The translations under genes were made by a program, and so were the position numbers. The notes beneath the pieces are model-generated. The model had not been told where the DNA came from, ran no database searches, and worked only from the letters and a program-made list of their open reading frames with translations. A stretch of 64,000 nt of DNA from Siphlonurus alternatus (taxonomy: Eukaryota > Arthropoda > Insecta > Ephemeroptera > Siphlonuridae): contig OX463778.1 in assembly GCA_949825025.1 (NCBI GenBank), positions 48,074,829-48,138,828 on the forward strand, read 5' to 3'. Every line of letters begins with the position of its first letter. Within the stretch, counting starts at the first letter, position 1. Below are positions 1-13,163 of this stretch, in pieces.

Positions 1-111
1 AGCAAAGTGGTTGTCAGAGGAATTTCTTTTTAAACCCACCTGGACGTTTCAACGTCGCACCTCCTAATCCATGGTTATGTACCATGATTATGTGCGGTAT
101 TTTGTGTCCAG

Positions 112-284
112 GCTGAGTGCCGGTTTGAGTTGCACGCCCGCAAGTTCATGCAGCGCTCGCTTCAACTGGCCCGCAAAATACGACCGCGCGCCTCCTGGGG
201 TTTCTACACCTTCCCTCTCTGCCACAACTCGGCCAGAAAGAACCTCGTGGACTGTCTGACAACAGCCAAAACAGACAATGACAA
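112..284 (+). CDS. Hyaluronidase exon A (first in window)
   Basis: The acceptor is the AG at 110-111 and the donor is gtgagt at 285-290. The exon starts in phase 0 and leaves two bases at its end. It encodes 57 residues including the FPLCHN motif of GH56. The ATG-started reading frames around it in other registers are shadows. Confidence 0.88.
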
Positions 285-2211
285 GTGAGTAAATATATTC
301 GTTTACAATTATTATTGGAGGGACTGTAATGTATTTCAAATTCTCAGACTGAACACAGACAAAAAATAATCATATATTATATATTGTATCTGTTGCACCG
401 GTACAACATGCATCAATTGTCACTGAAATAAAATTTTCTCGTATTTTATATTTCGTACACTCAAGCCGAGATAAAGTATCTAGTCACTGCCCCTGCATGC
501 TTCATATTATGTAACCCACTCTGTTCTGGTGCAGAACAAGTTGCCTACATTCAGGGGGAAATTATGTAAGTGGATACATTATTTGTTTTCTGCGTGGGTG
601 TCCAATATGTGAAATTTTTTAAAAAATTATGTACATATTATGAAGATTAGATAGTACAGAGTACATCAACATTACATTGCGAAAATAATTAAATGCCATG
701 AGGGGTACTTGACATAGTTTTTTAAGCAATTTAAACGTTCACTATAATGATTTCATCAATAGGTCATCAATTGGTTATCTGACTTATCAGCTTGCAGTAT
801 TAATAATAATAATTATTTAATATTAATTAATATATATTAGTAAATGATTTTTGCATGCATGCAAAGGGTATCCATACTATCCATATTGAAACAAAAGTTC
901 CGGCAAAGGTACAAGTCATATAGAGAGATAATATTATATGTTTTTTGCCTTACTCACCTGTGTGATAACGTTTAAAAAATTAAGAATCATTGTTTTCTAT
1001 GACGATCAACTTGTTTGTTTATTTGGAGGGCAATATAATGGTAGCCGAGATTTTGAGATAACACCTTATAACATGAAGCCATCGTTGTAATAATATGCTA
1101 TGATGCTTATAAATTTCAACACAAAAACATGTGTTTGTTTTTAAGACTTGACTGGTTATTCGAGTCAAGCAATGCCTTATTTCCTTCGATATACCTTGGA
1201 TCAACGACGAACGTCGAGTACCACAAAGAATTCGTCTACTACCGATTGGCGGAGGCGAGGCGCTTGGCACACAAAGTCGACCCGGAACTCCCGGGTGATA
1301 AGCGAAACTGCGGTCAACCAAACTGCCCGGACGTTCTGCCTTACGTTTGGTACCGATATGGAGACATGGACACCTATCTGACTGAGGTACGAGTATTATC
1401 ATACCAGCTTTGCCATTAAATTCGCTACGATGTAAAATTAAACATTTCAATTGAATTCTCCAATGATATGAAAGTAAATAAAATTATATAAAATCATTGT
1501 CAGATAATCATATTAATTACAAGTTATGGTACAAATATACATAGCTATATTTTTATATAGTATAGCAAATAATAACATAATAACAAGATATTTAAGTTAT
1601 TAAGGTTGATACAATGTAAGTTTTAGTGTATCATATTATATTTTATATTTATCATCAATTAAAAAATGAAACAACTTTTCTTAAATCATATAAGTTAGTC
1701 TGCTATATAGCTCGTACATGTCATATATTTTAACTATTTTAAACACCAAATTAATTAAGAAATATAATTTTCTTTATAGTTTATCAATACTATTTGCAAA
1801 TGCGAGAGTTTTCAAATAAGAAACATGATATTGTATTACAATAAGCTGAGAGACTTAAACGCTGGATTTAAATAGATAATTATATTTTAATCTCTCAGTA
1901 TGTTGTGATCACAATGTAATAAATAACGATATCCAAGCTAATGATGTTCGTCGAGGTTTTCATGAGTCACGTGACTGCAGGAGGACCTGCTGATCAGTCT
2001 GGGCACACCACGAGTGATGGGGCTGCGTGGTGCCGTGGTGTGGGGCAGCTCCGGGGACGTTAGTTCCAGAGAGCGATGTCTGCGTCTGCGCACCTACATC
2101 GAGAACACCTTTGGACCCACCGTGCGGTACATCCTGAACACTCCACCTGCGCAGATACAACTGCGCATCCATGGAAACAAGACCTTTGGTGAAGTTTTGA
2201 CGATCAGCTAG
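112..2211 (+). CDS. Hyaluronidase (GH56), 3' three coding exons (5' partial gene)
   Basis: Three exons join in frame: 112-284, 1146-1386 and 1981-2211 (TAG stop at 2209-2211). The first ends two bases into a codon and the second starts with one base, giving Lys. The second ends on a codon boundary. Together they give about 214 residues typical of the C-terminal half of GH56 hyaluronidases, which cleave hyaluronan or chondroitin and are usually secreted or lysosomal. Diagnostic stretches are RASWGFYTFPLCHN (family W-G-YxFPxC-N), NALFPSIYLGS, DVLPYVWYRYGD, EDLLISLG and GAVVWGSS (family G-x-V-x-WG). The catalytic Asp/Glu pair must be encoded upstream, outside the window. The usual C-terminal Cys-rich/EGF-like tail is absent: the protein stops about 30 residues after the last conserved block, with one N-glycosylation sequon (NKT). 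A polyadenylation signal lies about 90 bp past the stop. The family call is firm; the substrate is inferred. Confidence 0.9.
1146..1386 (+). CDS. Hyaluronidase exon B
   Basis: A pyrimidine-rich acceptor ends at 1145 (tttttaag) and the donor is gtacga at 1387. One base completes the split Lys codon, then 80 codons follow, containing ALFPSIYLGS and DVLPYVWYRYGDMDTYL. Two extra cysteines (CGQPNC) sit before DVLPYVW and may form a local disulfide. Confidence 0.9.
1981..2211 (+). CDS. Hyaluronidase terminal coding exon
   Basis: The acceptor AG is at 1979-1980. The sequence just before it contains a GTCACGTGAC palindrome (1967-1976). There are 76 codons then TAG. GAVVWGSSGDVSS and the following ERCLRLRTYIEN match the family's penultimate beta strand and helix. 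The end is shorter than in vertebrate enzymes. Confidence 0.9.
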   Translation, partial: EDLLISLGTPRVMGLRGAVVWGSSGDVSSRERCLRLRTYIENTFGPTVRYILNTPPAQIQLRIHGNKTFGEVLTIS

Positions 2212-2301
2212 AGTTCTACTCGCCAAAAAAATTTTCACATAAAAGTTCATTTATTTATTTTTATTTTTCATCTTATTGGGTGAAATTGAAATGTCATAAA
2301 G

Positions 2302-2307
2302 AATAAA
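2302..2307 (+). terminator. Polyadenylation signal of hyaluronidase
   Basis: AATAAA about 90 bp after the stop codon, in AT-rich sequence. Other A/T-rich hexamers occur nearby, so this is the most likely site rather than the only one. Confidence 0.5.
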
Positions 2308-2311
2308 TAAT

Positions 2312-3725
2312 TTTTCAGTTTAAGTCCCCGCCATGCAAGGGCTAGAAACCACTAGGGTAAAAAAAAAGGTACTTTTTGGCTATCAAGGTAAAAATTTCAA
2401 TGCTCCACGAAATATAACCCTTCAATGTGAAATTCATACTCACAACCAAACAAGTCATTCATTCTGTATTACTGGAAACGGAAATCGTGATAATATAATA
2501 TGAATAAAAGAAAACTGTCATCATCATGTGATAAGTAAATATTTATTACAGGGAAATAATTCAAACTTCATGAAAGTTCCATAATTCCATTATACCATTA
2601 TTAATACGCCATAACACATTGGCATGGACATAATTATTATTTTCATTTTCATGTTTGAATCAACTTTCTGTTATGAAACAACCAGTGCATCTGCTTAATA
2701 TGTCAAGTAGTGTATTATTACTTTGATCAAAAAGAAATGTATACCTGTTCACAAAATTGCTCCAAAAAATTACTATGTGTCCAAAATTGTGAAAAGTAGA
2801 AATAGGGGCCGTGGAAAAAACTTTCTTGTTATAATTCATTTATTTATTGTTAGGTCTCACTTACTGGGCTTACTTCAGAAACGTTACAAAAGATGCCTCG
2901 AAGTTACTAGAGGACAACCTACATATTAATGTACTCGTGTGTTACTAGAACTCAATTTTGTTATATTTATTTTATCTTTTATATTGGGGTTCTGTTATAA
3001 TTTATCACTTCAAGTTAATCAAGCAGAGACTTCCAGGTACCTTTAAAAGTCCATGATTCCAAGGTTTTAAATGTGCTACATAATGTTTCAGAAATATTTA
3101 ATTTTTGTTTTTCCAAATTTAAAACATTTGTGCCTCTGGTATAGTAAGAAAGTAAGAAAGGTAGTATAGAAAATTGTGAAAAGAAACAAATGCTGGGAAA
3201 AATGCATTATTATTACTACATAATTACACAATTATTACAAAATATGTTACAAATAATTACAAACTTATCATAAATAATATGAGAACGTTAATTTTAATTA
3301 AAATACTTTAATATTGATGGTTAATTTATTACAGAAAAAACACTATAAACTGATGTCTATTGATTATATTTTCTAAATAATAAATAATGATGTAAATAAA
3401 ATCTTTGCATACCAATTAAGTATTTGTTCTTTACTTCAATCAAAATTAATTTTTTACGCAATTTTACTAATGAAGCAAAACAAAGCATACCTATACTCTG
3501 ATATTACTTCAAATTTTGGATAGGTGATACAATGTTCATAATTAAAATTATTTTGTCATGGTCATAAATTAGAGCTCCATAGAGAAGCAGTTTAGATGTA
3601 ATCAACTAAATTTAATTCTCCTAAATAATTAATGATGGCATATTTAAATGAAACACTACAAAAAAATGTGAAGATGATAAGAATTAAAATAAATTTTTGG
3701 CTTTTTTTTAAATTTTAATAAAATT
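2312..3725. other. Convergent intergenic region / 3' UTRs
   Basis: AT-rich sequence between two convergent genes. It should hold the 3' UTR of the minus-strand transporter; a TTTATT at about 3322-3327 reads AATAAA on the minus strand and is a candidate poly(A) signal. A run of poly-purine sequence surrounds 2360. I see no further coding exon. Confidence 0.6.
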
Positions 3726-4586
3726 TTAAATCTTAGAACCTTTTTGTTGATTTGAATTTTCATTAAATTTATTTTCAATATCTTGTAATGTTTTATTTTT
3801 AGTTTCTGGACAACAGAAATATAAAAATACTCCACCTAATGTTGCAACTATGCCATAAATCATGAAAGCTCCTTCACTTCCTAGAGTTGAGAACATTGCT
3901 GGACCTGACTTGACGACTGCAAAGAACACAAGGAAGCCGATACACGAGGTAGACCCGCTTCCAATTCCTCGGACGGCGGCAGGGAACACCTCCCCTGTCA
4001 TGACCCACGGCAGGGGGACGAGGCCCACGCTCACGAAGCACATGTAAGACACTAGGAAGATGACGGGAGCCCAGGCTACCAGAACGTTGTCTCCAGAGAG
4101 CGCAGAGCCATAGTGCAAGAAGGCGGCGAGACTCAGCAAGGAAATGGCAGTACCAATAGCGGACATGAGAGCCAGGGGTCGACGACCTAGACGTCGTAGT
4201 AAGATACAAGCCACCACGGACATGACCACGCGAGCAATGTCAATCACTCCCATTGCAACATACTCATCCACAGAGCTTCCTCCAGCAGCAAGGGTCTGTT
4301 GGAAGATGGTGACGGTATAGAATGCCACAGCATTGACGCCGCTGAACTGCTGAATCACGAAGAATACGTTCATGAAGAAGAAAGGCTTGAAGAACGACGG
4401 ACGGAGGAGTTGTGAACCAATGGTTGCTCGGTTTGCTGAGGGGTGTTGCTGTTGCATGAGACCCTGAAGTTCGCTCATTGCCTCAGCGCTGTTGCCACGA
4501 AGGTAGCGGAAGGTCTCTTCAGCGTCCACGCGACGTCCACGACCAGCAAGCCATGCGGGAGACTCAGGAGCCACGAACACCAGAAC
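3726..4586 (-). CDS. Sugar transporter terminal exon (TM7-TM12)
   Basis: Acceptor ctcag precedes 4586 and the stop TAA is at 3728-3726. It encodes 286 residues in one exon, from [13 protein letters not shown] to the hydrophilic Lys/Asn/Gln-rich C-terminus. It carries [32 protein letters not shown] and [11 protein letters not shown], the whole second half of the MFS fold. Confidence 0.93.
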   Translation of the reverse strand, partial: VLVFVAPESPAWLAGRGRRVDAEETFRYLRGNSAEAMSELQGLMQQQHPSANRATIGSQLLRPSFFKPFFFMNVFFVIQQFSGVNAVAFYTVTIFQQTLAAGGSSVDEYVAMGVIDIARVVMSVVACILLRRLGRRPLALMSAIGTAISLLSLAAFLHYGSALSGDNVLVAWAPVIFLVSYMCFVSVGLVPLPWVMTGEVFPAAVRGIGSGSTSCIGFLVFFAVVKSGPAMFSTLGSEGAFMIYGIVATLGGVFLYFCCPETKNKTLQDIENKFNENSNQQKGSKI

Positions 4587-7500
4587 CTGAGGACAGTTGA
4601 AACATATTTAGGCACATGGTAGGCTGATGGGAAATGTTTAAGACATAAATTTAATTTAGCAAAATTATTTATAAGAAATTTGAGAAGCTTGTTTCGTATG
4701 CTATAATTAGTCCATAATTTTTAAAAATTTATTAAAAACTAAATTTACATTTAGTTTGAAAACAATTTTAAAATCAATTAATTTTTAATTAATATCATGT
4801 TTACAGTAATACTTTAAATGTACTTTGGCTCACTGACTGACTGACTAAAAAAAACGCGGCAAGGGTTTAGGTGATGTTTTGTTTCTGTAATGTTTTCTTA
4901 CAATTTTATGTGTTATTAATTATGAAAATGCAATTACATTGGCTACAATCATGTCATAAAATGCCATAAAATCATCTCAAGATAAGTCCCTCGTTTGGCC
5001 TTGAGCTATAAATATTTGCAGTAACTCATATTTATATGAACGATATCAACATCATGCAGAAAATGGTGCAATGAAAATTATTTAATATGAGGCTGGGTCC
5101 CAAAAATATGATGCCAGAAATCTGTTTCTACACATAATATGTCATATTAATAACATGATATTATGCATATCCTGAAAGCAGGCAGGATGTTAGTGTTAAA
5201 TTGAGTACAAATTTGAGAAATTTTAGTTTTATTCATAAGTCCTCAATTAAGTTTCAATACGATACGAACACTCACATTACGTTGTTTTACTGTTCCGATT
5301 TGAGTTCGAGCTTATGTTATAAGTGAAGCTCTTGAAGCATTCCACGTGAGCATAATTAAAGTGTTATATTTTTTAGTACAGTCGCAGTCAAATTAAATGG
5401 AACATCGTGTACGCGCTGTACCTATTACCTATAGCTCTGCCCCACTCTTTATGCCTATAATAACTCTCCGTATTATACATATTATATAGAGTGTGTTTTT
5501 ATAATTTATACAACTTTTCAACCTTCAAAACTTTGCAGAATTGAAGATTTATCTTACTTTTCATGTTTAAATTGTTATGTTACGAGAAATTCACTCTAAC
5601 ATCCGGGAGATCCCGTATTCCGCCGTATTCCCTCTTCAGTCTTTATAGATTTCAAAAATCGTTAGATTACTCTCAGCTGAACATGCTAGGTTTGGTTTTC
5701 TTGAAAAACATGTATATGTAAATCAACTATAGGGGAAATTATTTTTTTGCTAATTTATTTTATTATCTTGTTCGACGTCTGCAATAAAATGTTGCTACTC
5801 ACGAGTGCGAGGGCCGGTGCGATGGCGCAGAGAGCCGCGGCGGTTCGCCAAGCCAGCAGCGCTCCGAGCACGTGGGCTATCAAGATGCCGATGGAGACGG
5901 AGAGTGCCGTGGCTGCGAGGAGCACGCCGCGGTACTCCGGGGCGGACGTCTCGCCGATGTACACGAGGCCCACGGGACCGAAGGCGCCCACCGCAAAGCC
6001 CGTGAGGAACCGGCCTGCCAGGAGCATGCGCAGATCTTGTGAGGCGGCCATGAGGACCCAGCCCAGCACAGCAGGCACGCAGATGAGCAGGCTGGTCAAA
6101 CGGCGACCCGCGCGCTCCATGGCGAACCCTCCGGCCAAACAACCTAACGCCATCGGCAGAGCTGCCATGCTCGCTGTGGAGTGTGAAAGATAATATATAA
6201 CAAATGGCAAAGAAACAGGCAAATGAAAATGCGAAAAGACTATATTTAAGCCCTTTAAATTTTTTTTATAATTATACATAATTATCGTAAAAGAGTTTAT
6301 AAGGATGGATGATTAGAATTAATTGGTTCGTGACCATATCTAATAAAAGCAATATTATTCCTATACTCACTGTATAATTAAAACTGTAAATATTATACAT
6401 TATTCACATCATCTATCTTTCAAAGAGCATGCAGCTTCCTCCTCATGAAAGGCTTTTAAATTTGTTACTATATACAAGACCATATGGTTATTTAAGATAT
6501 AATAGTATTTTTTTCTATGGTAATAATTATATAGTAATATCTGCTCTATATTCTTTATGGTCAACATTGCTAGTTGCTAGTAATGAAACAAGTTTGGTAA
6601 CATGGATATATTGTACACTGCATGATTTTATTATAATCACAATTTGATCACAATCAAAATTATCAGGGGACAATGCCTTGTAAGAAAAAAATTTTATTAT
6701 CGTAAAGAAATACCTATCAGAGAGCGAGCGTCGTGTGTGCGTAGTGATTGCATGGGTGCTAAATTTTAATGAGATACGTTTACCTTGATCTTTTCTACTA
6801 TAACAAATTATGCAAGGCACTGCAGTTAATGCCAGGCAGATCACTGCATGCAGTTAAGGTAGAGATAACGCAGACAGCTGATCGACGTAATGCCCTTTGA
6901 TTAACATGTAAACCTTAGCAAATTGACAAAATTCTGAAATTTTTTTGAGAGGCATATATTAGTGCCCAAAAACCATAGAAAAAATTTCAAAATGATTTAA
7001 AGTAAAGTGCGCGCTAGAAAAAAAAGTTGAGTTAGTATTTTCTAAAAATAGTTCAAGTAGTCCTCCATATCAAACCAAAATTCAAAAAATTCTATCTCAA
7101 ATAGGTTTGCCAGAAAAAAATTCCAAAGTCAGAGTGAACGCGTCGCTTAACATGGGGCCTTACCTGACAAAAACCCTCGAATATCTCGAAAAAATACACC
7201 GTTAGGTGGTATGAAAAAAATATAGTGATGTTCTATGACCCAAGCTTTAACCAAAAACCGATTAAAAAAAAATTCTCTCGAATCCATTTTTCCGTAAAAA
7301 AATCAAGAAAATCTACCATGTTAATTCCCATAATTTTTTTATTATTTTTTTACGGAAAAATGGATTCGAGCGAAATTTTTTTTAATCGGTTTTTGGTTAA
7401 AGCTTGGGTCATAGAACATCACTATATTTTTTTTATACCACCTAACGGTGTATTTTTTCGAGATATTCGAGGGTCTTTGTCAGGTAAGGCCCCATGTTAA

Positions 7501-10500
7501 GCGACGCGATCACTCTGACTTTGGAATTTTTTTCTGGCAAACCTATTTGAGATAGAATTTTTTGAATTTTGGTTTGATATGGAGGACTACTTGAACTATT
7601 TTTAGAAAATACTAACTCAACTTTTTTTTCTAGCACGCACTTTACTTTAACGAGCCGGGTTTTTTTAATTAATTTTTTTAATTTTCAGCATAGGGCTTTC
7701 CAATGCAAACTAAAAAATTAATTTAAAAAAATCGGCTCGTTAAATGTTTTTGAAACTTTTGCTATGGCTTTTAGGCACTAATATATGCCTCTCAAAAAAA
7801 ATTCAGAATTTTTGTCAATTTCCTAAGGTTTGCATGTTAATCAAAGGGGATTACGTCGAACAGCTGTTCGACGTTATCTCTACCTTAATGCCAGGCAGAA
7901 TCAGGTAAAGACGTACCTATCCAGGAGGCATCGTCGTCACTGACGGGCAGGGCGCTGTCCTCCGCCCGCAGCTGCGGCAGTAGCACTGCGGAGAAGCCCG
8001 AGGTCATGCCGGAGCCCACCGTGAACACCACCGGGCCGGCCGCGGCCAGCGACTGCGGGACACGGGAAGTGAGAAACACGCAACATTCACACCTGAAGTT
8101 GGTTTGTTCGTAAACCATTTCTGCACAGGCTAATTTCCTTATGTTTAAGACATGTGAGTAATCGCAAAGAATTCAGGCTATAATATATTCAGAGTACAAT
8201 TTTAAGGCTCGATTTTAGAGTCTTGATTTCCGTAAAAAAATATCTTCGGCCCTAAATATAGTCTCAGTTCTTTGCGAATGCTCTTTAAATATTAAGGTAG
8301 AGATAACACGCCCAATGTTAATACAAATTCCATTCATGAAAATTATGAAAAAAATTAAAATGTTCTCCTTTACATACCTTATCAGTAGGTAAAATATCAG
8401 GAAATACAAAAACGAGCTATGGTTTTTGAGTTATTAATTTTTAAAGTTGACTAATTTAACATGGAAATTCCATTTCTCCGTAAGGTATGTAAAGGAGAAC
8501 ATTTTATTTTCTTCCAGACTGTTGACAAGAAATTATTAATGATGATTTGATTCGTGGTTCATTTCATATTCTTGTTTTGATGGGAAGTTGTTGTTGTTTT
8601 TTATTTTTGTCTTCAGACTTATAAAGAAACAAACATGTTATGTATTGAAGATGTGTTCTTGTACTTCTCGTTGAAGTCATAAAATTCACTCTCATGTTTG
8701 TATAATTTTGCAAGTAAGCCTAATTGCTATAGGTACAAAGATGGCAAACATAATAATTATCACGTTCAAATCCTCTCATATATTTGCAGCTATTTTTAAA
8801 GCACGAGTGTGTCATCGTCGGAATCAAGAGTCGCGATGTCGCAACTGTAGAAATAGAAATTAATTGGCCGTTGCTAAGACCCTGGTGATAGCGCGGGGGC
8901 GGGAGGAGGACTTCCGGGCCACCTAGCCTGTGGCACAGCCGTTCCTTGTCACTACATCCCATTAATAAAGATGTAGCAACAAAATGAGCATTTATCACTT
9001 GAAGATTCACTTTGTACGAATTTAAAATAAAATTAGATACGTAAGATAATTACAACCTCCGTGAAATCTTACAAAAATAATATTTTTATTAATTAATTTA
9101 TTTTTTTATAAACTTTTCTTTGAAGTTAAAAATGAATTTAGTAAACTTTTATTTTTTATTAAAAATAATAAAAATATAGGATTTCATAATAAAGTTAGGA
9201 TAAATTGAGACTATTAAGTTTGATAGTGATAAATATAATTATTCCATGAGACGTATATAACCTTCTTCAAGAACGCAAATGCAGCTATTGTGACCTGTAT
9301 TAATTGATACCCTTGACACGCTACATCGGGAGGTCCGGATTTCAGCACTGCCCGCATGCTCCAGCTTATGTAACCTGCCATGGTGTTTGGTCACGTACGT
9401 TCCCACGACCGTGACAACACTAACTTGTCACTCAGGGGAGTGGTGACCAAAATCAAACACAGAATCTTGATCCTTGAAATTATCATGCAATTTATCGAGG
9501 TGAAAACATGCAGAATTCAATGAGAATAGATTTAATTAATTATGCTGTTTTTGGTCAAATGATATATATATAGAGGATCATTTTAATCAGTTTTTTGTAT
9601 CTATTTATGTTGAAAAACATTGGAACATTGCTCAATCAATTGTTTAGAAAAATTATATGTGAGCTATAAAATGATATTAAAAATATGCTATTGTATAAAG
9701 TGCTGACATTCGAGGTAGATTATGTATCGGTAAATTTTATTATATTATCTTTATAAATTGATATCATGCACAAAAACACGATGTACAGTTTAATGCTACA
9801 TATTTGACTTTTTTTAAGTATTACAATCGGAACATAATGAATTAAAAAATATATATTCCTACATTATTTGCTTGTGAAATTATAATGTTAATGAAACCTA
9901 AATCATATTTTGTTTTAAACCTTTCGTGTTTACCCGCCAGTCAAGTAAGAAATTCTCTGAACAAAAAAAGTTTAAAATTATTCAAAAATGGTACCGCTAA
10001 AATCCTGTAAATTGCAAAACTTAGTATATGAACCTAAATTTTTACTTTTTTAGTAATTTTTCATGGAATAAAATTATTAATCTTAGCGATTTAGCGTCAA
10101 ACAATTTCAGACACATTAACCTCAACAGATATACTTACTTGGAATATTGATTGTAGGAGAAATGGATTAAATAAAGAAATTTGAATTTTGCAGTCCCGCA
10201 GTTTCTAACAAAGTGACGGTACTAACCTGTCTGAAGAGAAGGGAGGCGACTCTGTCTCCTGCGTTGGAGAACGGTTTGGGGTCGCTCCTGGTGGGGCTGC
10301 CTGCTCCGGGGACCACCTGGGCGCCGGAGAACCCATCTTTTCTGCAACACGTAATAACCTGGATGTCAGCCGAGCGTGACACGTGAGGAGAGGCACGTGC
10401 GATGTAATCAAATGAAAGTGAAGACGTGGGGACATCGTTTATAGACCATAATATTGTTGGGAAATGAGACGGAGCATTTATAATTTCAATGAAAAATCAA

Positions 10501-13128
10501 ATACAGACATATGCGTGCATTGATAAATTTAAAAAAAAAACTGGAGAGAGAGAAGATTTTGCTATACATGGTGGGTAGAAAAGAGGTAAATCCTAAACTT
10601 TAATAATTATTATGCTATTTTGAACGAATTTAGGTATGCTTTAACCTTTTCATTTTCCCATATCTAATTAAGCTACTGCATGAAAACTAAAGAGTCATTA
10701 TCATGCGGAATGGAACTTTATTATAATTGCAGAATACATATTTTTTTAAAATAATGTATATTTTTTAATATATTCTAAAAAAAAAGAGACCTTAATTCTT
10801 AATTTATGCTGCATTCCTTCAATAAACGTTTTATAGATTATTAACGTTGTCACTCTTATACGAGTGGCAATGAAAATTTACGTGGTCTTGTAATCTTATC
10901 ATTATTGCTTGATAAAGCTACAGTTCAGCTAAATTTGGAGGTCGTTTCTAAAACTGTTTGAAGATAATTTTCACCATAAAAACTATTTACGGTTGCGAAT
11001 CCACACAATTTCTCCACGTGCATCTGTTTTTATAAATAATAGAAAGTACAAATTTTTAAATATAATTATTTATTAGTTGATGTATATCTAGAAGTGTCTT
11101 AAAAATACAACATATATTATATAAACGTTACACGTTATAATAAAAATAACATAAAAAATTATCATATGTTTTATATTTTACCTATTTTTATTGCTAATAT
11201 ATTAAAATGCAATAATAATATAATAATTTGTAAATTAATATATAATTATAACATGCAATTGAATTTTATGTACAATTTAAAATGTTCAGTTAGCAACATA
11301 TATGCTACATCGCTCCTGTACTTTGATCTTGTTGACTTTATTTCCTTTCATGCATATTAAACTGAATGCACTTCTCATTGCAACACTTTGCTGCATGTGT
11401 GCATAAGACCGAGTGTGCATGCAGGCGGCGTGCTGACTGGATATTCACCTTTTGTGACGCTATAAGGTCATGTGATGCATGACAAAATAATCAAGACGAG
11501 AATAAACCTGATAAGTGCAATAAAATACGGTAATTAAACAATTTGATATAATAATTACGCCTTTAGTTTTAGATTTTTTTAACATAATATATAATCGAGA
11601 CTAACAGATGCAAAACCAAAAATTGGTGATAAATAAAATAGCTTCTATGTCCTATATACATTATACATTATATTAAAAATTCAGATTCTCAGAATAACTA
11701 TTATAAATTAAAAATATTTTAAACGCAATTAAAATTAATTAAAGACAGTATTTCCGGAATTAAAAATTTCTAAATTTATTGATATACCTAGTAATCTCAC
11801 AAGCATTCACGTTTTTCTATTATTAAAAATTAATTTTGTAAAAGAATTAAATAAAAAAAAATATGAAACTAAAAAAATTACAATAAAAATAAACATTAAA
11901 ATATCCACTAAATTACAATGTCACATTTGCAAGTCGTCTACCTACCGAGCGATAAACGGCCCTGTCTCGTTGTCAGAGGGAACTGCAGCTGAGGAGCTCC
12001 CTGCCATCGCGCTCGTGGCTCTAGGAATACTATCTTATTAAAACTCACGTGAGACCGACATCAACGCAATGTTGCACAGATGGAGCTGCAGCAGCCGAGT
12101 GGCGGGAGAAAGTGGAATCACCGGTCGCCACTAACACCAGATTAGTTGCCAGATTATTATTGTTACGTGAGGAGTTCTCCATTAGATCCGCTCCACTGGA
12201 CAAAATGTTCTTGCCACAACTGACCATTGCAAACTAAACACTGTGTGATGTCCGACTACTGCTGTGCGTATAGCCACAAGTTTAAAACAAACTTTCTTTT
12301 TAACCTCATTATCCTTTTATACCAAACCACACTTGCAATAAGACAGCTAGGAGAAGTTGTTTTCTTAATTTTAACCCCACCATTCTTGACAACTAATGGG
12401 AGATTCCTAAACCTATGACATGACCTTGATGTAATTTAAAGGTTAATTAATAGTTTTGCATACTATTTTTATAGTATCTACGTCACAAAATGCACCGTAA
12501 TTTTTGACACTTATATACAAGTCTCTTCACTATATAGTAGGTTATTTGAGTAACAGAACCTATAGCACAATTGGTTAGCGAGTATTTCAAAGTTAACTTC
12601 ATAATTTGTGTTTGGTTTATGTTACATATTGCCATGACTATTATATTTATGATGGCTTAATAAAGTTTAATTATTAGTAATAAAGTAAATAGGCGTGAAT
12701 TACCCAATAAAAAATATAACATGTTTTGCAATGTTTCCATAATTTTTGTTGACAATTTTCCATGTCATATTATATTGTTGTAATTGCATGGTTGATAGTT
12801 TTGCAATTTAGAGGATTTTGACATAACTTGTTGATTAGGTTAAAATATTTTCGTGTTAAAGTTACTCACTGGAAAAGCAGATAATTGTTTTTCGTGAAGG
12901 TGGGACATCTCTAGATAGTTTGCGGACTCGAGTCTCAACTTGTTGAAACTTTTAGTTTTCTACGTCTCCGGTCACTAACTTAATAACATGAATATGTTTA
13001 TATTTTAATTATAGTTGTTGAGTAATTGTTAAACGAAAAACAAATTAATATGGTTATAAATTGAACACAGTTTCTGCAACATAATAATATTGAGTAATAT
13101 TTTCTACTTTGGTGGTAGAATTTTTCAC

Positions 13129-13163
<35 letters not shown>

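Larger units (their letters stand above)
6174..7916 (-). other. Transporter intron 3, largely occupied by nested foldback elements
   Basis: The 6174-6825 part is AT-rich without recognisable features. From 6858 to 7884 it is filled by a palindromic TTAA-flanked element with a second one inside. The right end of the outer element lies only about 33 bp from the donor of exon 3. Confidence 0.8.

Noticed and set aside
5747..6193. 148-codon plus-strand open frame
   Set aside because: Antisense to transporter exon 4, whose minus-strand frame carries clear MFS motifs and splice sites.
7225..7500. 91-codon open frame in the nested element
   Set aside because: It spans the centre of a palindrome, and the opposite strand gives mirror frames; no transposase motif.
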